This document shows positions 11,404 through 20,882 of a stretch of DNA of 64,000 nt, piece after piece (positions within the stretch are counted from its first letter, which is position 1; each line of letters starts with the position of its first letter). Location: assembly GCF_001276715.1 (NCBI RefSeq), contig NZ_LIUQ01000004.1, positions 157,657 to 221,656 of the forward strand. Direction: 5' to 3'. The stretch comes from Planktothricoides sp. SR001. Its GTDB lineage: Bacteria; Cyanobacteriota; Cyanobacteriia; Cyanobacteriales; Laspinemataceae. Made by a program: the position numbers and the translations under genes. The notes under the pieces are model-generated. The model saw nothing but the letters and a program-made list of their open reading frames with translations, had not been told where the DNA came from and searched no databases.

Positions 11404-14400
11404 ATGGACGAAGAACGCATGGACGCTTATTACCAACTGATTCAAGAATGGCGAGACTCTTTTCCGGTGAAAATTCCGCAAATTTTCACCGCAAATTTAG
11501 AGTTACTCAACCCCGTACTGTTGGAAAGAATAATTGAAGTTGCCCAATTATTTAATAATATCCGCAACCAAAAAAATATATCTGACTTTTTAACTAACCT
11601 TGCGTTGCAACTGGGGGGATGGCTTGGGAGTGCGCCGCAGCCAATGGAAATCAGAAAACAGACAGCGGATATTTTATTCAATTGGGGCAATCAGCAATAT
11701 AACATTAGCGAGTTTATTGTTGCTTTTCATTGCTGGTATCAATGTCTAATGATTTATCTAGTTATTCAAGACCGCAAAGGGGAAGCCGCTTGTCTGGGAA
11801 ATTTAGGAAATGCCTACCACTCTTTAGGGCAATATGAACAAGCCATTACTTTCCACGAACAGTCTTTAGTCATTAGTCAGGAAATTAAAAATCGCGAATT
11901 AGAAGCCATTTGTCTGGAAAATTTAGGAAATGCCTACTATTTTCTGGGACAATATGAACGAGCTATTGATTTTTATCAACCGTCTTTAGCCATTAGTCGG
12001 GAAATTAAATTCCGCCTTGGGGAAGCCAATTCTCTGAAAAGTTTATGCTTGGCTTACCACTCATTGAGACAATATGAACAAGCCATTAATTTTCACCAAC
12101 AGTATTTAGCCATTAGTCGGGAAATTAAAGACCGCCAAGGGGAAGCAAATGCTCTGAGCAATTTAGGCTTGGCTTACAAATTGTTAAAAAAATATGAACC
12201 GGCCATTGATTTTCACCAAAAGTCTTTAGCCATTAGTCGAGAAATTAAGGACCGCCGTGGAGAAGCGATGACTCTGGGAAATTTAGGCGAGACTTATCGC
12301 TATTTGGGACAATATGAACGAGCGATTGATTTTCAGCAACAGTCTTTAGCTATTAGTCGAGAAATTAAAGACCGTCAAGGAGAAGCGATTTCTCTGGGAA
12401 ATTTAGGCAGTGCTTATGGCTCTTGGAGACAATATGAACGAGCCATTGAGTTTCACCAACAGCATTTAGCCATTAGTCAGGAAATTAAATATCGACTTGG
12501 GGAAGCGATTGCTCTGGGAAATTTAGGCAGTGCTTACTACTATTTGGAAAAATATGAACAAGCGATTGATTTTCAGCAACAGTCTTTAGAGATTAGCCGG
12601 AAAATTAAAGACCGAGAAGGAGAAGAGAATTCTTTGAGAACTTTAGGCGATGCTTACAATTCTCTAAAACAATATGAAAAAGCAATTGGCTTCTACGAAC
12701 AGTGTTTAGTCATTAAACAAGAAAGTAAAGACCGCCGTGGAGAAGCGATTTTCTTGGGAAAGTTAGGCAGTGCTTACTCTTCTCTGAGACAATATGAAAA
12801 AGCAATTGGCTTCTACGAACAGTGTTTAGTCATTAAACAAGAAATTAAAGACCGCCGTGGAGAAGCGATTTTTTTGGGAAAGTTAGGCAGTGCTTACTCT
12901 TCTCTGAGACAATATGAACGAGCAATTAAATTCTACGAACAGTCTTTAGTCATTAGTCGGGAAATCAAAAACCGACAAGAGGAAATTGCTTCTCTTGGAA
13001 ATTTAGGCAATGCTTACAACTATCTAGGACAATATGAACAAGCAATTGGCTTCTACGAACAGTCTTTAGTCATTGCTAAGGAACTCAAAAATGAGGAATG
13101 GAAAGCAAAATCTCTAGAAAGTTTAGGCAGTGCTTACAACTCTATTGGACAACATGAAAAAGCGATTGAAGTCTACAACAATTCTTTAGAAATTAGTCGA
13201 AATATTAAGAACAGAAAACAGGAAGTTTTTTCTCTACTAAATTTAGGCAGTGCTTACCTCGGTTTGAGAGAATATGACCAAGCCATCAAATTTTACACAG
13301 AGTCTTTAAAAATTAGTCGAGTTCTCAAATACCGCGACAGAGAAGCCAATTCTCTGGGAAATTTAGGCAGTGCTTACTCCTGTTTGGGACAACATGAAAA
13401 AGCGATCGCCTTGCAAGAAAAATCTTTAGTCATTAATCGGGAAATCAAAGACCGCAAAGAAGAAGCTGCTTGTCTGAACGGTTTAGGCAATGCCTACTAT
13501 TCTCTAGACCAATATGAAAAAGCAATTGACTTCTACAAAAAGTCTTTAGTCATTACTCAGGAAATCAAAGACCCCCAAGGGGAAGCTGGTTCTCTAAATA
13601 ACATCGGCAATGTTTACCGCGATTTGCAGCAACCAGAGAAAGCCATTGAAAATTATCGAGACTGCCTCAAAATTGCCACTCCCAAAACCATGCCAGAGGA
13701 ATGTTCCACCACCGGTCGCAACCTGGGCGATATCGGCTTTTTCCAAGGCAACTGGCATCTCGCTTTAGAAGGATACGAACCTGCCTTAGAAGCCGTGGAA
13801 CAACTCCGCAAAGGGTCAACCACCGACAAACGGCGCCAAGAAATTATTGCCGATGCTTTCTCGGTTTACGCCAATGCGGTGCAATGCTACATCAACCTGA
13901 AACAATACGACAAAGCCGTAGAAACCGCAGAACGTTCCCGTGCTCGCCACCTCGCGGACTTATTTGCCAGCAAAGACCTCTACCCCCAAGGCGAAATTCC
14001 CCCGGAAGTGGAGGAATACTATCGCTTGCAACAGCAAAGTAGCCGTTTGCAATCTTTTAATAATGACGACATGAACAATAATGACGACATGAAAGGATTT
14101 GCCCCCACTCTTCAACCTGCCCCCAACAGTGAGGCAACTTTGGAAAAAATTAAACAATTAGAAGCCAAAAAGCAACAAGCATGGCGGAAAATTCGCAGCC
14201 AAGACCCAGTTTTGGCCGGTCAATTGCAACCCAACCCCCTGAATTTTCAGGATATGCAAAAGTTAATTGACGATAGGGAAACCGCGATGCTCAATTTTTA
14301 TACCACTCGCGAACATACCCACATTTTTATCTTGCGGCAAAATCAACCGCCCCAAGTCCATACTTGCGAAGGTGAAGGTCTGGAGACGTTGCAAAATTGG

Positions 14401-15495
14401 ATAATTGAGAACTGGTTAAAACCTTATGTAAAAAATCGCCCGGTATGGCAACAGAAAATGAGCGAATTTCTGCCGCAACTTGCCCAACGCTTGCAAATTA
14501 ACCACCTGATTTCTGAATATCTCGCGGACATTAAGGAACTAATTATCATCCCTCACTTGTCTCTGCATCAAATTCCCTTTGCTGCTTTACCTTTAAATAA
14601 TGTGCCGATTCCCCAAAGTGAGAGAACTGCTGATAAAACACGGGGGTTATTCCTTGATTTGAATCAACCCTTAAACACCTCTGCCAAAACTCCACCCCCA
14701 CAACCGGAATATCTCAGCGATAAATTCCGCATTCGCATCGTTCCCAGTAGCCAAATCCTGAATTATTGCCACCAACGGGGCAACCTGAAACCCGCGAAAA
14801 TGGGCATCGTGGAAAATGCTACGGGCGACCTGGTTTTTACTGGCTACGAATGCGAAACTCTGGCAACCATGCACCATGTCGAGCCAAATTATCGCCTAAA
14901 ATATCAGCAAGCCACTGTTAGCAACTATCAAACTTTACTCAATCAAGTGCAAGTGCTGCATTCCAGCCATCATGCCAGTTATCAACTAGATAATTCCCTG
15001 GAGTCAAAGCTGCTATTATTCGATGGCAATATTACTCTCGGTCGCCTGTTTACCTGGAGATTTAAGCAACTTTCGGAAATATTCCTTTCTTGCTGCGAAA
15101 CCAATTTAACCCTAACCCAAATTACCGATGACCCTCTGAGTATTGCCAGTGGCTTTCTCTGTGCCGGGGCGCGAAATGTGGTCAGTACCTTGTGGGCAGT
15201 GGATGATTTGGCTACGGCTTTATTTTGTATTTTATATTATGAGGAAAAACAGCATCATAGCCGGTCAGAAGCACTGCGCCAAGCTCAATTTAAATTACGC
15301 ACCATGACCGGGAATGAATTAAAGGCTAATTATCAGGAGAAGTTAGAGGCTTATTTGGAACGGCAACAATGGGGTGAAGATAAAGCGGAAAAGGTGAATC
15401 AGCGGCGATTGCGATTAGATTTGCTTTGCCGGGAAACTTTGCCGTTTGTCAGTCCCCATTATTGGTCGGGGTTTGTGTCTCAGGGTATGGCGTAG
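11404..15495 (+). CDS. TPR-CHAT protein (caspase-like peptidase fold)
   Basis: I chose the ATG at 11404 (MDEERMDAYYQL) because GGAAGGAAAA precedes it. The longer frame upstream would read through a palindrome. The 1363-residue protein has about sixteen 40-residue tetratricopeptide repeats (roughly residues 120-760), each with a GNLGxAYxxLGQYExAIxFY core. A C-terminal CHAT domain follows, with likely catalytic His1190 (LHSSHHA) and Cys1231 (LSCCET). CHAT proteins are caspase-family proteases whose TPR arrays usually sense partners or substrates. There is no Cas or gasdermin-like partner nearby, so substrate and trigger are unknown. Adjacent repeats are almost identical at DNA level (12670-12789 versus 12790-12909 differ at two bases), a sign of recent expansion. 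Confidence 0.93.
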   Translation: MDEERMDAYYQLIQEWRDSFPVKIPQIFTANLELLNPVLLERIIEVAQLFNNIRNQKNISDFLTNLALQLGGWLGSAPQPMEIRKQTADILFNWGNQQYNISEFIVAFHCWYQCLMIYLVIQDRKGEAACLGNLGNAYHSLGQYEQAITFHEQSLVISQEIKNRELEAICLENLGNAYYFLGQYERAIDFYQPSLAISREIKFRLGEANSLKSLCLAYHSLRQYEQAINFHQQYLAISREIKDRQGEANALSNLGLAYKLLKKYEPAIDFHQKSLAISREIKDRRGEAMTLGNLGETYRYLGQYERAIDFQQQSLAISREIKDRQGEAISLGNLGSAYGSWRQYERAIEFHQQHLAISQEIKYRLGEAIALGNLGSAYYYLEKYEQAIDFQQQSLEISRKIKDREGEENSLRTLGDAYNSLKQYEKAIGFYEQCLVIKQESKDRRGEAIFLGKLGSAYSSLRQYEKAIGFYEQCLVIKQEIKDRRGEAIFLGKLGSAYSSLRQYERAIKFYEQSLVISREIKNRQEEIASLGNLGNAYNYLGQYEQAIGFYEQSLVIAKELKNEEWKAKSLESLGSAYNSIGQHEKAIEVYNNSLEISRNIKNRKQEVFSLLNLGSAYLGLREYDQAIKFYTESLKISRVLKYRDREANSLGNLGSAYSCLGQHEKAIALQEKSLVINREIKDRKEEAACLNGLGNAYYSLDQYEKAIDFYKKSLVITQEIKDPQGEAGSLNNIGNVYRDLQQPEKAIENYRDCLKIATPKTMPEECSTTGRNLGDIGFFQGNWHLALEGYEPALEAVEQLRKGSTTDKRRQEIIADAFSVYANAVQCYINLKQYDKAVETAERSRARHLADLFASKDLYPQGEIPPEVEEYYRLQQQSSRLQSFNNDDMNNNDDMKGFAPTLQPAPNSEATLEKIKQLEAKKQQAWRKIRSQDPVLAGQLQPNPLNFQDMQKLIDDRETAMLNFYTTREHTHIFILRQNQPPQVHTCEGEGLETLQNWIIENWLKPYVKNRPVWQQKMSEFLPQLAQRLQINHLISEYLADIKELIIIPHLSLHQIPFAALPLNNVPIPQSERTADKTRGLFLDLNQPLNTSAKTPPPQPEYLSDKFRIRIVPSSQILNYCHQRGNLKPAKMGIVENATGDLVFTGYECETLATMHHVEPNYRLKYQQATVSNYQTLLNQVQVLHSSHHASYQLDNSLESKLLLFDGNITLGRLFTWRFKQLSEIFLSCCETNLTLTQITDDPLSIASGFLCAGARNVVSTLWAVDDLATALFCILYYEEKQHHSRSEALRQAQFKLRTMTGNELKANYQEKLEAYLERQQWGEDKAEKVNQRRLRLDLLCRETLPFVSPHYWSGFVSQGMA

Positions 15496-15502
15496 GAGAA
15501 GT

Positions 15503-15686
15503 GTAGGGTGTGTTAGGCGCGAAACAATCTTCAACTTAAAACGACGATTTTAAATCGCGCCGTAACGCACCAAATCACATCAGTTTAAACTGATTTGTGG
15601 ATATTTTTATGCCGATAATTTGGTGCGTTACGGCGGACTTAGAGATTGTTTTTTTTGACGAAATATTATCGCCGCCTAACACACCC
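15503..15686. mobile_element. MITE-like element, copy A of a close pair
   Basis: It starts 7 bases after the TPR-CHAT stop. The ends GTAGGGTGTGTTAGGCGC and GCCGCCTAACACACCC are inverted repeats. Inside, CGTAACGCACCAAAT is matched by ATTTGGTGCGTTACG, with an ATCAGTTTAAACTGAT palindrome at the centre. It is almost identical to the copy at 15777-15964. No protein is encoded. Confidence 0.8.
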
Positions 15687-15699
15687 AAGAAAGCAACCA

Positions 15700-15765
15700 A
15701 GAAACCGGGTTTCTATGACAATGTTGGTGGGGTGGCAGAGATGGTATAAAGAAACCCGGTTTCTA
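15700..15765. repeat. Two AGAAACCSGGTTTCT palindromes between the MITE-like copies
   Basis: One palindrome lies near 15701-15715 and another at about 15750-15764. They occupy the 90-base spacer between the two MITE-like copies, so two unrelated repeat families are interleaved here. Confidence 0.75.
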
Positions 15766-15776
15766 AATCCCAAGGT

Positions 15777-15964
15777 GTAGGGTCTGTTAGGCGCGAAACA
15801 ATATTCAACTTAAAACGACGATTTTAAATCGCGCCGTAACGCACCAAATCACATCAGTTTAAACTGATTTGTGGATATTTTTATGCCGATAATTTGGTGC
15901 GTTACGGCGGACTTAGAGATTGTTTGTTTTTTACGAAATATTATCGCCGCCTAACACACCCTAC
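15777..15964. mobile_element. MITE-like element, copy B of a close pair
   Basis: A direct repeat of 15503-15686 with very few substitutions and a 4-base difference in the T-rich segment before ACGAAATATTATCG. Its right end is complete (CGCCTAACACACCCTAC). The near identity points to a recent duplication or two recent insertions of the same element. Confidence 0.8.
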
Positions 15965-16081
15965 CAATCAAAAATTTTTCCAGTAGTTTTATCTATCATC
16001 CACCGTTATCTTGTTTAGAGGAAAATGGTGCGATCGATAAAACATCTATAGTTAATTAGGACAGGGCAATGCCTTTAATTA

Positions 16082-16102
16082 GGACACGGCATTGCCGTGT
16101 CC
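16082..16102. repeat. GGACACGGCATTGCCGTGTCC palindrome, copy 3
   Basis: A perfect inverted repeat followed by CTACGGG. It lies 17 bases from the detached mutS tail at 16119-16243. A degenerate half (AGGACAGGGCAATGCC) lies immediately to the left. Confidence 0.85.
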
Positions 16103-16118
16103 CTACGGGCTTTACCAA

Positions 16119-16243
16119 TTAAAAAATATCCAACTGTTCGAGCGGCGGTAATTCCTCCACCGGGACTTCTTTTTTTATCGCCCCTTTGCGTAAACCTACG
16201 GCAATTTTACTATGTTTTTCAATTTGCCCCATGACTTGTCGGG
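16119..16243 (-). pseudogene. Detached copy of the mutS 3' end (copy 2, exact)
   Basis: These 125 bases match 16766-16890, the last 41 codons and stop of mutS, with no difference that I can find. The match ends abruptly at ACTTGTCGGG, after which the sequences diverge. There is no start codon in context, so it is a non-functional fragment lying about 520 bases downstream of the true mutS end and in the same orientation. Exactness suggests either recent duplication or continuing gene conversion with mutS. Confidence 0.9.
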
Positions 16244-16295
16244 AACAAGTAATTTTCTCATTACCTAATTAGTAGGGGCGAACGGCCGTTCGCCC

Positions 16296-16514
16296 CTACT
16301 TAAGGATTTCTATATTTCTAGGAACTGGAAGGGGCTTGCCATCTTGACGATATTCTTCTACTAAAAGCTCCAGAACCTCTTGAGCATTTTTCAATGCTTC
16401 TTCATAAGTTTCCCCATGAGTATGAAATTTTTGAGAGGGAAATTCAGGCAAACTAACTAGATAGCAATTATCTTCATCAGACCATTGAATTACAATCGTG
16501 TAAGGTAAATTCAT
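16296..16514 (-). CDS. HicB-like protein (orphan antitoxin candidate)
   Basis: This 72-residue protein fits the small HicB-type fold: YTIVIQWSDEDNCYLVSLPE, then HTHGETYEEALKNAQEVLEL. The HicB fold resembles a partial RNase H domain and normally neutralises the mRNA interferase HicA, but no HicA gene is adjacent. I chose the start MNLPYT at 16514. Reading further upstream would translate the GTAGGGT heptamer array. It lies between a detached mutS tail and mutS itself. Confidence 0.8.
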   Translation of the reverse strand: MNLPYTIVIQWSDEDNCYLVSLPEFPSQKFHTHGETYEEALKNAQEVLELLVEEYRQDGKPLPVPRNIEILK

Positions 16515-16516
16515 TT

Positions 16517-16557
16517 GTAGGGTGTAGGGTGTAGGGTGTAGGGTGTAGGGTGTAGGG
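16517..16557. repeat. GTAGGGT heptamer tandem array
   Basis: Five perfect 7-base units and a partial sixth abut the start of the HicB-like gene. A GGGGAGCAGGGGAGC purine-rich array follows to about 16590. Length changes here would alter the spacing of the upstream region of that gene. Confidence 0.9.
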
Positions 16558-16653
16558 AGCGGGGGAGCAGGGGAGCAGGGGAGCGGGGGAAAGTGAAAAG
16601 TGATGCATTCGTAGGGGCGAATGGCCATTCGCCCCTACAAGTTAAAAAAATAT

Positions 16654-16692
16654 CACTATTCACTATTCACTATTCACTATTCACTATTCACT
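16654..16692. repeat. CACTATT heptamer tandem array
   Basis: Five perfect CACTATT units and a partial unit precede a CT-rich, CTCTGCCGACGGCGGG-containing stretch that runs into the 3' end of mutS at 16766. Confidence 0.9.
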
Positions 16693-16765
16693 CTCCCCTC
16701 TGCCGACGGCGGGCCCCTCTGCCCCTCTGCCGACGGCGGGTCCCCCGCACCAGAAGCTCCGCTCC

Positions 16766-19462
16766 TTAAAAAATATCCAACTGTTCGAGCGGCGGTAATT
16801 CCTCCACCGGGACTTCTTTTTTTATCGCCCCTTTGCGTAAACCTACGGCAATTTTACTATGTTTTTCAATTTGCCCCATGACTTGTCGGGCACGGGAGAT
16901 AACCGAAGCAGGTAAACCCGCTAACCGGGCCGCTTCAATCCCATAAGAACGGTCTGCCCCACCAGGATGAACTTGGTGTAAGAATACTATTTTATCCGCT
17001 AATTCTTTCACCGTGACTTGATAGTTAGCCACATTGGGTAAAATTGAAGCCAGTTCGTTTAATTCATGGTAATGGGTGGCAAAAATTGTCCGCGATCCAA
17101 TGTCATTTGCCAGATATTCTGCCACTGCCCAAGCAATCGAAAGTCCGTCAAAGGTGGCGGTGCCTCGGCCAATTTCATCTAATAAAACTAAGGAGGTTTC
17201 TGTGGCATGGTTGAGAATGTTGGCGGTTTCATTCATTTCTACCATAAAGGTAGATTGTCCCGTGGCTAAATCATCCACAGCCCCAACACGGGTAAATATG
17301 CGATCGCATATTCCTAATTTAGCATAACTAGCGGGGACAAAACTGCCCACTTGGGCTAACAATTGAATTAATCCCACCTGGCGTAAATAACAACTTTTTC
17401 CGCTGGCATTCGGGCCAGTTAAAATAATCAAATCTGGGCGATTAAATCGGGTTTCAGACTTTCCCGCTTCTGGGACATCTGACCCTAAACGGGCAGAATT
17501 GGGGACAAAGAAACCAGCGGGAAGACTTTTTTCAACTACGGGATGTCGGCCATCAATAATAGTCAATTCTCGCCCGGTAATCATTTCTGGACGGCAATAT
17601 CCTTGTTCTTGGGCAATTTGAGCAAAACCACATAAAACATCGATCGCTGCCACTGCTTTGGCTACTTTTATAATTAAATGAGTATGTGCGGAAACTTCCG
17701 ATCGCAGCCCCACAAAAATATCATATTCTAACTGATTTAAATCATCACGGGCGGTGAGAATTCTCGCCTCTCGTTCTTTTAATTCAGGGGTAATATAACG
17801 CTCTTCATTGGTGAGGGTTTGCCGCCGAATATAATTATTCGGGGCTTGGTCAGTTTTAGCCTTAGAAATACTGATATAATAGCCAAAGGTTTTATTAAAA
17901 CCGACTTTTAAAGTAGGAATTCCCGTGCGTTCTCGTTCTGATACTTCTAAATTGGCAATCCATTGTTGATCGCCCTCTGCCTGCGATCGCATATTATCCA
18001 ATTCAGGATTTACCCCCGCACGAATTAACCCCCCTTCCTTAATATGAATTGGGGGCGACTCCACCAAATGAGTCCGCAGTCTTTCCGCCAAAGTTTCTAA
18101 CTCTTGGGGGACTTCTTGTAATGTCCGCAAATAAGCACTACGACCTTTAGCCGCTAACTGCGCGATCGCTGGTAATTTTGACAAAGAATCCGCCAAAGAG
18201 ATCAACTCACGAGCATTTGCTGTCCCGGAACCAGCCCGCACCGTTAATCGTTCTAAATCGTAAATATAGCGTAACTGTTCTTGCAATGTTTCCCGCAATT
18301 CTCGCTTTTCAATTAACTCTTGAATCGTCTCTTGGCGGGCATGAATTCCTTTTAATTGCAGCAATGGTTGCAATACCCAACGGCGCAAAGCCCGCCCCCC
18401 CATTGCGGTGACGGTTTGATCGATCGCCCATAACAAAGACCCATGAAAAGTCGCATCTCTAACCGTTTGAGTAATTTCTAAATTGCGGCGACTTTGACTA
18501 TCTAAAATTAGATAATCGGTGATAGTATAAGTTCTAACGGGTTGCAGGGGGATGGAATTTTTTTGAGTCTTATCCCCAGAATCATACTCAAAAGTATTTT
18601 CCAAATATTCCAACAATCCCCCCGCAGCGCGAACCGCCAACGGCAAATTTTCACAGCCCAATCCTTCTAAACTTTTTAAATAAAACCGCTGCATCAATTT
18701 CTGTCTGGCTTCGTGAATGCCAAAAGCTTTCTGCGATCGCAAAGAATAGCAAAACGACGAAGGCAAACCGGGGGGCAAATGTTCCGACCTTTCTCCCGGA
18801 CGCAACAACACCCCAATATCCGGGGCATTAGTGGGAACTAATATTTCCGACGGTTGCAAACGCATCAATTCCTGATACAAATTATCCTGATTATCCCCTT
18901 GGGTGGTAAAGAATTCCCCCGTAGAAATATCCGCATAAGCCAGACCCCAGTTCTTTTTCACAATCACCACCGCCGCCAAAAAATTATTTCGACGGGCATG
19001 AAGCATCCCTTCTTCCACCAAAGTGCCCGGAGTCAAAACGCGGGTAATTTGTCGTTCCACCAACCGCCGACCATCAGCCACCGCGTCTGCCGCATCTTCT
19101 ACTTGGTCGCAAACCGCCACCGCAAACCCTTTTTCTACCAGCATTTGGGCATAACGTTCCAAAGCATGATGGGGCACCCCGGTCATGGGCACCCGACCAA
19201 TATCCCCCGCTTGCTTACTGGTCAGCACCAGTTCCAGTTGTTCGGAAATCGTAATCGCATCCTGAAAAAAGGTTTCAAAAAAATCGCCCACCCGATACAG
19301 CAACAAAGCATGGGGATATTTATCCTTCATTTCCACATAATGCAGATACATCTGACTTAACTTGCTGCGATCGACTTCGCGATAATCTGCATTCGCGGGC
19401 ATTTTTCTGTCCGAAGGGTTGGCTTTGCTGTCATTGGGCTTGCTGGGGATAGATGCAGTCAT
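16766..19462 (-). CDS. mutS: DNA mismatch repair ATPase MutS
   Basis: MutS recognises mismatches and small loops and starts repair with MutL. The 898-residue protein is of normal MutS1 length for cyanobacteria. The mismatch-reading Phe-x-Glu motif lies in [11 protein letters not shown] near residue 60. The connector, lever and clamp domains follow, then the ABC-type ATPase with Walker A GPNASGKS (near residue 682) and Walker [12 protein letters not shown] (near residue 765). The C-terminal tail ends in [14 protein letters not shown]. That tail and its stop codon are duplicated at 9032-9131 and 16119-16243. The start at 19462 is the first ATG of the conserved frame. It is monocistronic as far as can be seen. 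Confidence 0.97.
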   Translation of the reverse strand: MTASIPSKPNDSKANPSDRKMPANADYREVDRSKLSQMYLHYVEMKDKYPHALLLYRVGDFFETFFQDAITISEQLELVLTSKQAGDIGRVPMTGVPHHALERYAQMLVEKGFAVAVCDQVEDAADAVADGRRLVERQITRVLTPGTLVEEGMLHARRNNFLAAVVIVKKNWGLAYADISTGEFFTTQGDNQDNLYQELMRLQPSEILVPTNAPDIGVLLRPGERSEHLPPGLPSSFCYSLRSQKAFGIHEARQKLMQRFYLKSLEGLGCENLPLAVRAAGGLLEYLENTFEYDSGDKTQKNSIPLQPVRTYTITDYLILDSQSRRNLEITQTVRDATFHGSLLWAIDQTVTAMGGRALRRWVLQPLLQLKGIHARQETIQELIEKRELRETLQEQLRYIYDLERLTVRAGSGTANARELISLADSLSKLPAIAQLAAKGRSAYLRTLQEVPQELETLAERLRTHLVESPPIHIKEGGLIRAGVNPELDNMRSQAEGDQQWIANLEVSERERTGIPTLKVGFNKTFGYYISISKAKTDQAPNNYIRRQTLTNEERYITPELKEREARILTARDDLNQLEYDIFVGLRSEVSAHTHLIIKVAKAVAAIDVLCGFAQIAQEQGYCRPEMITGRELTIIDGRHPVVEKSLPAGFFVPNSARLGSDVPEAGKSETRFNRPDLIILTGPNASGKSCYLRQVGLIQLLAQVGSFVPASYAKLGICDRIFTRVGAVDDLATGQSTFMVEMNETANILNHATETSLVLLDEIGRGTATFDGLSIAWAVAEYLANDIGSRTIFATHYHELNELASILPNVANYQVTVKELADKIVFLHQVHPGGADRSYGIEAARLAGLPASVISRARQVMGQIEKHSKIAVGLRKGAIKKEVPVEELPPLEQLDIF

Positions 19463-19556
19463 GGATATTTTACTGATACTTACTGATACTGATTTTCCTT
19501 AAAAGACTTTACCGCACTTTTCCTCTGTACAGACGTAGCAACACCTGATATATTAC

Positions 19557-19648
19557 CAGGACTTACGGATAAACCCTAAATCTGTGGGGTTTATTCGCGC
19601 TCTCTACCGTACATAGAGGGCTTGATATTAAATAATGCGTAAGTCCTG
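19557..19648. mobile_element. Small MITE-like element with CAGGACTTACG ends
   Basis: A 92-base segment bounded by CAGGACTTACG and its exact complement. It lies just upstream of mutS on the mutS 5' side. CAGGACTTACGCA-type termini are common on cyanobacterial miniature repeats. No coding sequence is present. Confidence 0.6.
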
Positions 19649-19760
19649 ATTACGTCTCTACATACTCTAATGTAGAGGTTAACAGGGGTTGGCCTCTACA
19701 AGTCTGCATTTTTATTAGACCTATTGTTTTGATCAATCCATTACCACTTGTTAGTTTTTA

Positions 19761-20150
19761 CTATTTCAACACTTGGACAAATGGATAATTCACAATCTTA
19801 GAATCTACCGTCAATAAGGGACATTTATGAATCTGGGCAGTAGCCACAATAATTTGGTCGGCTGGGTCATTATGAAATCCTTTTAACTGCGTTGCCTGCA
19901 CGACAATGGGTAAGGTTAATTCTAGTAGTTGAACTCCCGGATAAGCTAATGCCATATTCAGCCATTCATCCAAAGAATAAGCCAATTTTAAACGATTTTT
20001 TTCGACTAATTTAGCGACTTCCCAGCAAGAAAAAATACTCACCCCTAGTCCATCCGGTTGATGAGTAATGATGATCTGTCGCAGTTGGTCTGTGAGATGC
20101 GAGTTATTGTCTACCAACCAGATCCAAATATGAGTATCTAAAACAATCAT
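19761..20150 (-). CDS. PIN-domain toxin (VapC-like)
   Basis: PIN-domain ribonucleases of type II toxin-antitoxin pairs cleave RNA with a cluster of acidic residues. Here VLDTHIWIWLV at the N-terminus gives the first Asp, WEVAKLVEK a central Glu, and FHNDPADQIIVATA the C-terminal Asp pair, as in the active subfamily. I chose the ATG at 20150 because it overlaps the antitoxin stop codon as ATGA, the classic coupled arrangement. The protein is 129 residues, the usual length. Confidence 0.9.
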   Translation of the reverse strand: MIVLDTHIWIWLVDNNSHLTDQLRQIIITHQPDGLGVSIFSCWEVAKLVEKNRLKLAYSLDEWLNMALAYPGVQLLELTLPIVVQATQLKGFHNDPADQIIVATAQIHKCPLLTVDSKIVNYPFVQVLK

Positions 20151-20377
20151 TTCAACACTTCCCAATCTTCAGTAGGTACAGCCGGTTCAAATGGATCGTC
20201 ATATTGAAGCACTGTCCCTTCTAATGGGTACTCATATTTTTCTGACTGGGATAATTTTTGCTCTTTTGGTTGTTTTAAGACAATGATTTCCACCTTGTCC
20301 CCAGCGTGAAAGGGTAAACCCGTCAGGACGAGTTTGCCATCTTCGGTAAATGTTGCAGCTAATTTATGAGCATTCAT
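20147..20377 (-). CDS. Antitoxin partner of the PIN toxin
   Basis: This 76-residue protein precedes and overlaps the PIN toxin gene by four bases. Its N-terminal half (LAATFTEDGKLVLTGLPFHAGDKVEIIVL) looks like a small beta-rich DNA-binding module of the AbrB/SpoVT type. The C-terminal half is acidic (YDDPFEPAVPTEDWEVLK), as expected for a toxin-binding tail. Gene order antitoxin-toxin with translational coupling supports the role. Confidence 0.8.
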   Translation of the reverse strand: MNAHKLAATFTEDGKLVLTGLPFHAGDKVEIIVLKQPKEQKLSQSEKYEYPLEGTVLQYDDPFEPAVPTEDWEVLK

Positions 20378-20534
20378 GGGTTATCTTTGATAATTTACTG
20401 GAAATTACGAATTAAGTCTTGTCGTTGAATTGATCCAAATGGGAGCATTACTTTATAGAAGTGCGAAATTTCCATCTACCTCTATTCTAAAGGGCGATCG
20501 CTCAGTTCAGGGGGGAAATTATCCCACCAGATGC

Positions 20535-20625
20535 GGTAGGGTGTGTTAGCGGGTCAACAAACGTGCCAAAGCCCGCCCCCGTGAAGACAGAGATCCAGTT
20601 CAATATTGCTGCCCCGTAACGCACC
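20535..20625. mobile_element. Degenerate TAGGGTGTGTTAG element
   Basis: It starts with GGTAGGGTGTGTTAGCGGG and ends with the internal CCCCGTAACGCACC box. The middle carries an unrelated GCCCCCGTGAAGAC sequence. It is a rearranged partial copy of the family complete at 3503-3656. Confidence 0.5.
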
Positions 20626-20679
20626 AAGAACTTTTAATTCTGCGATCGCCACTGTCTCTTCAGAATTAAAAGTTCTTGG
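20624..20679. repeat. Perfect 19-bp inverted repeat around a HIP1 site
   Basis: CCAAGAACTTTTAATTCTG at 20624-20642 and its exact complement at 20661-20679 enclose an 18-base loop that contains most of GCGATCGC. The left arm continues directly from the GCACC end of the element at 20535-20625. No gene overlaps it convincingly, and there is no T-run, so a simple terminator is unlikely. Confidence 0.8.
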
Positions 20680-20882
20680 TTGCGCTGCCGAAGGCGATCG
20701 CCTGCCTCTAAGCGGTCAGGGCGGCGTTGCATTCGCGTTTTTATCCGATCGACTGCTTTATCAACATTGTTGCGCGAATGCTTCGCCCCTACAGTCATTT
20801 CTCCGCAAAAAAACATAAATTCTTTGTGTCCTCTGTGCCTCTGTGGTAAAAATTTACATAACAATCATTCCTTCAATTAGAG

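Noticed and set aside
11404-15495. TPR-CHAT protein as part of a type III-E (Craspase) system
   Set aside because: No Cas7-11-like gene or CRISPR array is present, and the CHAT protein is far larger and with more TPR units than the Craspase partner.
20606-20818. Open frames across the 19-bp inverted repeat
   Set aside because: They are built from repeat sequence (GAATGCTTCGCCCCTAC, GCGATCGC) on both strands, with no conserved protein pattern.
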